From Devosia aquimaris (lineage in GTDB: Bacteria > Pseudomonadota > Alphaproteobacteria > Rhizobiales > Devosiaceae): 64,000 bases of DNA. The translations under genes and the position numbers were made by a program. Positions 58,091-64,000 of this stretch are shown here, piece after piece; the first letter of the stretch is position 1; the number at the start of each line of letters is the position of its first letter. Under the pieces are notes generated by a model. That model had not been told where the DNA came from. It saw nothing but the letters and a program-made list of their open reading frames with translations, and ran no database searches. The DNA is taken from contig NZ_JAIEZN010000002.1 of the NCBI RefSeq assembly GCF_020169335.1, positions 186,001 to 250,000 of the forward strand. Direction: 5' to 3'.

Positions 58091-58792
58091 ATGGACACCT
58101 ACAAGGCGCAGCCGCCGGCCGGCATGGAGCCCAGCGGCGCCTCCAACGAGGGCGCGTCGATCTATATGCAGATTCGCGACGACATCATTTCGGGCCGCCT
58201 GAAGGCCAACGAACGCCTGGTTGTCGCCGACCTCGCCAAGCGCCTGAACACCTCCACCAACCCCATTCGCGAGGCGCTGCAGCTGCTGCGCGGCGAGGGC
58301 TTCGTCATCATCTCCCCCAATCGCGGCGCTCGGGTCCGTCCCATCGACCAGAACTTCGTCCGCGACATCTATGAGATCGGCGTGCTGATCGAGCCAGCGC
58401 TCACCCGTTGGTTCGTCGGCATGGCGACACACGAGGACATCGCCGAACTCGAACGCGTGCAGGGCGAGATCGAGGACAACAATTTCGCCGACGCCCTGCG
58501 TCACAGCGAGCTCGATACGCGCTTCCACACCATCATGTATGAGCGGCACTACAATCGCCACGCCGCCGAGCTGTGGTGGAAGCATCGCGAAGTGCTGCGC
58601 GCCGTCAGCAGGCGTTTCAACTTCACGCTGGCGCGTCGCGCCCAGGTGATGCGCGAACACCGCGACCTGATCCAGCACATCAAGAACGGCGAGGCCGATG
58701 CCGCCGCCGCCCTGGTGGCGCAGCATGTCGAGGGCTCGGGCCGGCACATTCTCGAACACATGCGGGCGGCCGAGGCCGCGCGAGCCAGCTAA
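58091..58792 (+). CDS. GntR family (FCD) transcriptional regulator
   Basis: 233 residues. Winged-helix domain from SIYMQIRDDIISGRLKANERLVV through TSTNPIREALQLLRGEGF, then a helical FCD ligand-binding domain with SELDTRFHTIMYERHYNR and EHRDLIQHIKNGEADAA, giving the expected Asp and His ligands. Start at ATG 58091 with AGGGA before it; an upstream ATG at 58001 would add a weak leader that overlaps the promoter region. Expected to repress both divergent operons until the sugar acid or its product binds. Confidence 0.84.
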   Translation: MDTYKAQPPAGMEPSGASNEGASIYMQIRDDIISGRLKANERLVVADLAKRLNTSTNPIREALQLLRGEGFVIISPNRGARVRPIDQNFVRDIYEIGVLIEPALTRWFVGMATHEDIAELERVQGEIEDNNFADALRHSELDTRFHTIMYERHYNRHAAELWWKHREVLRAVSRRFNFTLARRAQVMREHRDLIQHIKNGEADAAAALVAQHVEGSGRHILEHMRAAEAARAS

Positions 58793-58838
58793 CGCGCCGC
58801 GCCTGACCGGGAGGGTCGGGCCGGCCAAGGGGGGAACG

Positions 58839-60008
58839 ATGAAGATAACGGGCGTCAGGCCGTGGCTGATCAAGACCACGGCGTCCTATTGGGGCGAATT
58901 CCTGTTCGTGGAGGTCACCACTGACGCCGGCGTGTCCGGCTGGGGCGAGATCACCACCACCACCTATGTGGCAAACCGCGCGCTCTGCGTCATGCTCAAG
59001 CAGATCAGCAAGATCGTCGAGGGCGACGACCCCAGCCAGATCGAGCGCATCTGGCACAAGATCTTCCGCAACTTCACCTATATGGGCAGCCGCGGCGCGG
59101 CTGTGGAATGCGTCAGCGCCATCGACATCGCGCTCTGGGACATTCGCGGCAAGGTGCTCGGACAACCCATCTATGAGCTGCTCGGCGGCCCGGTGCGCGA
59201 CGACATCCTGCTCTATACCCACCCCGACCAGAGCAAGTTCACCAGCACCGAAGGCGTGGTCCGCGAAATCAAGGACATCATCGCCTCCGGCCACACCGCG
59301 CTCAAGTTCGACCCCTTTGCCCAGCAGGGCCCCATCGGCGCGGACGGTCGCGCCCGCGAACAATCGGAGGGCTATCTGGATGGATCGATGACGCGCAAGG
59401 ACGAGCGCGAGGCCGCCGAGCTCACCGCGCTGATCCGCGACACTGCTGGCCCCGACATCGACATCCTCATCGATGCCCATGGCCGCTTCGACGTGCCGAC
59501 CGCCATTCGCCTGTGCCGCACGCTCGAGGACGCCGGCGACATCGACTGGTTCGAGGAGCCCGTGCCGCCGGAAAGCGTCAAGGCGCTCAAGCAGGTCCGC
59601 GACAAGGTCAATGCCGCCATATCCTGGGGCGAACGCGGCCACACCAAATGGGACTTCGTGCCTATTCTCGAGAACGGCCTGGCCGACTTCATCATGCCCG
59701 ATGTCACCTGGACCGGCGGGATCACCGAGCTCAAGAAAATCGCGGCGCTGTGCGAGGCCTATTACATCCCAGTGTCGCCCCATGATGCGGCCGGGCCGAT
59801 CAATGTGGTGGCCGGCGCCCAGGTGATGATGACGGTGCCCAACTTCTACCGGCTCGAAACCTCCGAATGGAACCTGAGCAAATACGACCATCTGATCGAC
59901 CGGCCACTGGACAATTCCAATGGCAGCCTCAAGCTCAACAAAGCCCCGGGCCTGGGGATCGAGATGAACCGCGACTACCTTGAGGACAACCAGCTGGCGC
60001 TCGACTGA
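58839..60008 (+). CDS. enolase-superfamily sugar acid dehydratase 2
   Basis: 389 residues, mandelate racemase subgroup. Metal ligands Asp212 (IDAHGRF), Glu239/240 (FEEPVPP) and Glu265 (WGERGHT); His214 and His315 (SPHDAAGP) are the probable acid/base pair. The capping-domain part [14 protein letters not shown] and the KFDPF lysine at residue 156 are visible. Galactonate/arabinonate-type dehydratases are the nearest pattern. AAGGGGGG just before ATG 58839 is the ribosome site. 46 bp after the GntR stop. Exact substrate unknown. Confidence 0.84.
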   Translation: MKITGVRPWLIKTTASYWGEFLFVEVTTDAGVSGWGEITTTTYVANRALCVMLKQISKIVEGDDPSQIERIWHKIFRNFTYMGSRGAAVECVSAIDIALWDIRGKVLGQPIYELLGGPVRDDILLYTHPDQSKFTSTEGVVREIKDIIASGHTALKFDPFAQQGPIGADGRAREQSEGYLDGSMTRKDEREAAELTALIRDTAGPDIDILIDAHGRFDVPTAIRLCRTLEDAGDIDWFEEPVPPESVKALKQVRDKVNAAISWGERGHTKWDFVPILENGLADFIMPDVTWTGGITELKKIAALCEAYYIPVSPHDAAGPINVVAGAQVMMTVPNFYRLETSEWNLSKYDHLIDRPLDNSNGSLKLNKAPGLGIEMNRDYLEDNQLALD

Positions 60009-60037
60009 ACCGCCAATCCAGCACGGGAGGGGAACCC

Positions 60038-61396
60038 ATGGATGATCAACTGGCCGCCGAGAGCATCGGCAACAACGTCAACACGGCTTCACGGCCCAGC
60101 CAATTGCGCATCACCGACATCCGCGTCGCCGAGATCGAGGGCGCGCCCTTCACCTCGGCCCTGCTCAAGATCTATACCAACCAGGGCCTGGTCGGCCTGG
60201 GCGAGGTGCGCGATGGCGCCAGCGCCACCTATGCGCTGATGCTCAAGAGCCGGCTGCTGGGCGAAAACCCCTGCGACATCGACCGCCTGTTCCGCCGCAT
60301 CAAGCAGTTCGGCGGCCACGGCCGCCAGGGCGGTGGCGTCTCGGCCATCGAGATCGCCCTGTGGGATCTGGCCGGCAAGGCCTATGGCGTGCCGATCTAC
60401 CAGATGCTGGGCGGCAAGTTCCGCGACAGGGTGCGCTGCTATTGCGACACCGATGCCGACAAGCCCAGCGGCACCGAGACGGGCAAGCGCCTCAAGGCCC
60501 GCATGGACCGCGGCTTCACCTTCCTCAAGATGGATCTGGGCCTGATGCAGATTGCCGATGTGCCCGGCGCCGTGGTGGCGCCGGCGGAATCGCTCGAAGG
60601 CTATCGCTTCCATCCCGAACGCGGCCCGGCCCGCTCGCTGGAGGATCGGCGCAACCGCAACGCCGTCTATGACACCCACAATGTCCGCCATCCCTTCACC
60701 GGGCTGCACTTCACCGACAAGGGCATCGACCTGCTCGAGCAATATATCCACGAGGTGCGCGAGGTCATCGGCTACGAAGTGCCGCTGGCCATCGACCATG
60801 TCGGCCATATCTCGCTGCAGAATGGCATCCGCCTGGCGCGGCGCATCGAGAAATATGTGCCGGCCTGGCTCGAGGATGTCGTGCCCTGGCAATACACCGA
60901 GCAATATCGCCAGCTGCAGCAGGCGACCACCGTGCCCATCTGCACCGGCGAAGACATCTATCTCAAGGAAGGCTTCGAGCCCCTGCTCAAGGCCGGGATC
61001 TCGGTGATCCATCCGGACCTGCTGACCTCTGGCGGCATTCTCGAGACCAAAAAGATCGGCGACATGGCGCAGGACCATGGCGTGGCCATGGCCATCCACA
61101 TGGCCGAAAGCCCGATCGCCGCCATGGCCGCCGCCCATGTCGCGGTGGCCACCGAGAACTTCATGGCGCTCGAATATCACTCCGTCGAGGTCGACTGGTG
61201 GGACGATATCGTCACCGGCCTGCCGCGCCCATTGGTGCAGGATGGCTTCATCACCGTGCCCGAAAAGCCGGGCCTGGGCATTGATGACGTGGTCGACGAG
61301 GTCATCAGCCGCCACCTGCAACCGGGCGTCACCGGCATCTGGCAGCCAACCGACCATTGGGACCAGGAATATTCCTGGGACCGCACCTGGAGCTGA
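60038..61396 (+). CDS. enolase-superfamily enzyme 3, long form with insertion
   Basis: 452 residues, some 60 more than its neighbours. Extra sequence lies at the N-terminus (residues 1-22) and in an insertion at about 165-235 (ending [14 protein letters not shown]). Ligands are Asp253 (AIDHVGHIS), Glu279 (WLEDVVPW) and Glu305 (TGEDIYL); His354 lies in AIHMAESP. Asp is followed by His at +1 and +4, unlike the D-x-H type, so the stereochemistry or substrate should differ from the other copies. Probably a dehydratase or cycloisomerase of a sugar acid. 29 bp after gene 2. Confidence 0.8.
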   Translation: MDDQLAAESIGNNVNTASRPSQLRITDIRVAEIEGAPFTSALLKIYTNQGLVGLGEVRDGASATYALMLKSRLLGENPCDIDRLFRRIKQFGGHGRQGGGVSAIEIALWDLAGKAYGVPIYQMLGGKFRDRVRCYCDTDADKPSGTETGKRLKARMDRGFTFLKMDLGLMQIADVPGAVVAPAESLEGYRFHPERGPARSLEDRRNRNAVYDTHNVRHPFTGLHFTDKGIDLLEQYIHEVREVIGYEVPLAIDHVGHISLQNGIRLARRIEKYVPAWLEDVVPWQYTEQYRQLQQATTVPICTGEDIYLKEGFEPLLKAGISVIHPDLLTSGGILETKKIGDMAQDHGVAMAIHMAESPIAAMAAAHVAVATENFMALEYHSVEVDWWDDIVTGLPRPLVQDGFITVPEKPGLGIDDVVDEVISRHLQPGVTGIWQPTDHWDQEYSWDRTWS

Positions 61397-61439
61397 GGCG
61401 CACGGCGCTCCACCGGCCTATTCGAGGACACTATTCTCC

Positions 61440-61766
61440 ATGATCTACGAACTCAGAATCTATGATTGCCTGCCCGGCCGCCTGCCGGCCCTGCTCACCC
61501 GGTTCAATGACCACACGCTGGCGCTGTGGGAGCGACACGGCATTCGCCAGGCCGGGTTCTTCACCACCATGGTGGGCGAGAACAGCAATCGGCTGACCTA
61601 CCTGTTGGCCTGGGAATCGCTGGCCGAACGCGAGGCCAAGTGGACCAGCTTCATCCGGGATCCCGACTGGCTGGCCGCGCGCGACGCCTCCGAACGGGAC
61701 GGCCCGATCCTGGCCAATGTGCGCAATGAACTGCTCGCACCCACTGCCTTCTCGTCCGTGAAATAG
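61440..61766 (+). CDS. NIPSNAP family protein
   Basis: 108-residue ferredoxin-like-fold protein. The signature MIYELRIYDCLPGRLPALLTRFNDHTLALWERHGI and the later TYLLAWESLAEREAKW are typical NIPSNAP. Members have no settled enzymatic role; in bacteria they occur in catabolic operons. Cytoplasmic. Lies 43 bp after enolase gene 3 and 8 bp before gene 4, so it is translated with the dehydratase cluster. Confidence 0.85.
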   Translation: MIYELRIYDCLPGRLPALLTRFNDHTLALWERHGIRQAGFFTTMVGENSNRLTYLLAWESLAEREAKWTSFIRDPDWLAARDASERDGPILANVRNELLAPTAFSSVK

Positions 61767-61774
61767 GGCGCATC

Positions 61775-62977
61775 ATGAAGATCACCGATCTGCGCTGTGC
61801 TGTCATCGGCAAGCACCCCATCGTCCGCATCGTCACCGACGAGGGGCTCTATGGCCTGGGCGAGGTTGAATATACCAAGCCCTATCTCAAGCCCTTCGTG
61901 CTGCACTTCCGCGACGCGCTGATCGGCCAGGACCCCACCGATGTCGAGCGCTGCATGTTGGCCATCCGCCAGCGCGGCAGCTTCAAACCCTATGGCGCAG
62001 CGGTGAGCGCCATCGAACATGCGCTGTGGGATATTGCCGGCAAGGCGGCGAACGTCCCCGCCTACAAGCTGCTCGGCGGCAAGGTGCGCGACAAGGTGCG
62101 TGTCTACAATGGCTCCATCCGCCGCAAGCGCGGCGGCGACCGGCCGGAGGACTATGCCGCAGACGTCAAATGGATGATGGAGCGGCCCGAAAACTTCTTC
62201 ATGGTCAAGCAGGGCATCAGCTTCCACTCCAACATGAAGGACTCGATCGAGGACTTCCACTATGGCGTGCGCCAGACGCATGCCGGCTACCATGGGGCAA
62301 TGGACCAGGGGCAGATTTCCGAGCGCGGCTTCAACCACATGCTCGACTGTGTCGCCGCCATGAAGGAAGTGCTGGGCGACAAGGTGTCCCTGGCTCTCGA
62401 CTGCGGCCCCGGCTGGTTCCTCAACGACGCCATCCGCTTTGCCCGCGCCGTCGAGAAATACGACCTGATGTGGCTCGAGGACATGCTGACCGGCGACTAT
62501 GTGCCCTGGGTCAATCCGCAGGCCTATCGCGAGCTGACGGTGTCGACCTCAACGCCCATCCACACCGGCGAGCAGATCTATCTCCGGCACAATTTCAAGG
62601 AGCTGATCGAGACCCAGGCCGTGCGCGTCATCGGCCCCGACCCCGCCGATATCGGTGGCATCGCCGAGCTCAAATGGGTGGCCGAGCACGCCTATATGCA
62701 CTCCATCATGATGGCCCCGCATGGCACGGCCAATGGGCTGCTAGGCCTGGGCGCACTGATCAATATCTGCGCCACGCTGCCAGCCAACTATATCGCCTTT
62801 GAGTATCCCAGCGCCTCCGATCCCTGGTGGACCGATATTGTCGTCGGCCTGCCCGACCGCATTGTGGTGGACAGCCATATCGACCTGCTGCCCGGTCCCG
62901 GGCTGGGGCTCGACATCGATGCTGACGGCGCGCGCCGCTATCTGCAGGACGAGGATGCCGGCTTCTTTGATCCCTGA
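61775..62977 (+). CDS. enolase-superfamily enzyme 4
   Basis: 400 residues. Asp209 in ALDCGPGW, Glu235 in WLEDML, Glu266 in HTGEQIY are the metal ligands; His316 in APHGTANG is a probable acid/base. The residue after Asp209 is Cys210 and there is no His at +2, which separates it from the D-x-H dehydratases; such D-C patterns occur in rhamnonate-type enzymes. The FFMVKQGISF lysine at 145 supports a Lys in the second strand. Family certain, reaction open. The gene ends its operon. Confidence 0.82.
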   Translation: MKITDLRCAVIGKHPIVRIVTDEGLYGLGEVEYTKPYLKPFVLHFRDALIGQDPTDVERCMLAIRQRGSFKPYGAAVSAIEHALWDIAGKAANVPAYKLLGGKVRDKVRVYNGSIRRKRGGDRPEDYAADVKWMMERPENFFMVKQGISFHSNMKDSIEDFHYGVRQTHAGYHGAMDQGQISERGFNHMLDCVAAMKEVLGDKVSLALDCGPGWFLNDAIRFARAVEKYDLMWLEDMLTGDYVPWVNPQAYRELTVSTSTPIHTGEQIYLRHNFKELIETQAVRVIGPDPADIGGIAELKWVAEHAYMHSIMMAPHGTANGLLGLGALINICATLPANYIAFEYPSASDPWWTDIVVGLPDRIVVDSHIDLLPGPGLGLDIDADGARRYLQDEDAGFFDP

Positions 62978-63157
62978 GGCCGGCGGGACCAATAAGCCCC
63001 TTGCCTGCCAATGCCGGCGCCCCGATTGCAAACCACGGGCACCGGCCTTTCTTGCCGTGTTGGGCATGTCTGGTTTTTTGTGAAGTCACTCCGTTAAAGC
63101 ACTGGACCATGCGGCAAAATTCCAGTGTGATCACCCCGCGTTCAATTGGGAGTCATC

Positions 63158-64000
63158 ATGCGCGTGCTCATTGTCGATGACAGTCGATCCAGCCTTGCCA
63201 TGATTTCAACCATCATAAAGGCATCGACCACTGCCGATGTCGAAGCGGTGCTGCATCCGCGTGAAGCGCTTGATCTGTGCGACCAGACTCAGTTCGATCT
63301 GGTGCTGGTGGACCACATCATGCCCGACATGGATGGCGTGCAGTTCACCAGCGCGCTGCGCCACCACGCCGACTATCGTTCGGTACCCATCATCATGGTC
63401 ACTTCCGATGTCGATCCGCACACGCGCATCGACGCCATCCAGGCCGGCGCCACAGATTTCGTCAACAAGCCCTTCGACCCCACTGAACTTCAGGCCCGCG
63501 TCGCCAACCTGCTCGCCCTGCGCAGCGCCCAGGTCGAGCTGGCCAATCGCGCCAGCTGGCTGCACCAGGAGGTCGAACGGGCCACGACCCACCTGCTCGA
63601 GCGCGAAGAAGAGATCATCTGGCGGCTCGCCCGCGCCATCGAATATCGCGATGGCGACACCGGGGAGCATGTTTCGCGTGTCGCCCGGATTGCCCAGCTC
63701 GTCGCCGCCGGTGTCGGCCTGGACCCGCAGCGCTGCCGCATGATCTACCTGGCCGCGCCGCTGCACGACATCGGCAAGATCGGTATCGCCGATGCCATAC
63801 TGGGCAAGCCGGGCAAGCTGACGCCCGAGGAATTTTCCGTCATGCGGCAACATGTCACCATTGGCGCACGCATTCTGGAAAACGGCTCGTCCGAGCTGAT
63901 CCGGACCGCCGAACTGATTGCCCAGAGCCATCACGAGCGCTGGGATGGCACCGGCTATCCTGACCGGCTATCGGGTACCGATATTCCGATCGAAGCACGT
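63158..64000 (+). CDS. response regulator with HD-GYP domain, truncated by window end
   Basis: The first 281 codons of a two-domain signalling protein; the frame runs off the right edge. Residues 1-120 are a receiver: acidic pair Asp7-Asp8 in LIVDDS, phospho-acceptor Asp52 in LVLVDHIMPDMDG and Lys104 in VNKPFD. After a linker and coiled helix (residues about 125-158) comes an HD-GYP phosphodiesterase domain with His203-Asp204 in LHDIGK, His258-His259 and Gly266-Tyr267-Pro268 in HHERWDGTGYP. Such proteins hydrolyse cyclic di-GMP under control of a partner kinase. ATG 63158 with GGGAG before it. Confidence 0.88.
   Translation, partial: MRVLIVDDSRSSLAMISTIIKASTTADVEAVLHPREALDLCDQTQFDLVLVDHIMPDMDGVQFTSALRHHADYRSVPIIMVTSDVDPHTRIDAIQAGATDFVNKPFDPTELQARVANLLALRSAQVELANRASWLHQEVERATTHLLEREEEIIWRLARAIEYRDGDTGEHVSRVARIAQLVAAGVGLDPQRCRMIYLAAPLHDIGKIGIADAILGKPGKLTPEEFSVMRQHVTIGARILENGSSELIRTAELIAQSHHERWDGTGYPDRLSGTDIPIEAR

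Overview
The window is high-G+C DNA from an alphaproteobacterium, most likely a Hyphomicrobiales (Rhizobiales) soil or plant-associated heterotroph of the Devosia kind. That placement is an inference from gene content, from the many ABC importers and sugar-acid/amino-acid catabolic genes, and from C/G-rich intergenic repeats; there is no rRNA or other phylogenetic marker here. About fifty protein genes, one tRNA and several hairpins or operators are visible. No prophage, transposase, CRISPR array or replication origin was seen.

Layout. (1) 1-5826: tail of a 3-hydroxyacyl-CoA dehydrogenase-family gene, a five-gene branched-chain-amino-acid-type (Liv) ABC importer and a beta-keto acid cleavage enzyme; then 6098-9328, a PAS-LuxR regulator divergent from a CoA-transferase (A, B) and a thiolase. 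Together these look like a route for an imported beta-hydroxy acid (carnitine-like) to acetyl-CoA. (2) 9584-13389: tRNA-Ala(CGC), an extended SDR with a divergent TetR gene across a perfect inverted repeat, a C/G-rich repeat, and the pseudouridine kinase/glycosidase pair. (3) 13819-19023: the putrescine importer potFGHI, a 23-codon ORF with an extreme Shine-Dalgarno and its own terminator, and purU. (4) 19270-26856: Rrf2 regulator, Kef-type antiporter with a tandem-repeat tail, transglutaminase-like protein, helicase, FAH-fold hydrolase, aldo-keto reductase and a YCII protein. (5) 26966-34598: alpha-2-macroglobulin plus PBP1C, a periplasmic defence/repair pair; then MetY (34659-35933).

(6) 36078-50265 is the most striking region. 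Two divergent transcription units surround a GntR/FCD regulator. Leftward: aminopeptidase P, a GH127 beta-L-arabinofuranosidase and a proline racemase/hydroxyproline epimerase-family enzyme. Rightward: GntR, a D-amino-acid/hydroxyproline-oxidase-like flavoprotein, a complete oligopeptide ABC importer and a prolyl iminopeptidase-like hydrolase. A perfect TTGTCGACAA palindrome lies at both controlling regions. Together this reads as a system that imports and dismantles arabinosylated hydroxyproline-rich peptides such as plant extensin fragments.

(7) 51390-62977 is a second paired catabolic locus: an RraA-fold aldolase-like protein, four different enolase-superfamily enzymes, a NIPSNAP protein, a CUT1 sugar importer and a GntR regulator in two divergent operons; it probably handles one or more sugar acids whose identity cannot be read from the sequence. 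The window ends inside a response regulator with an HD-GYP domain.
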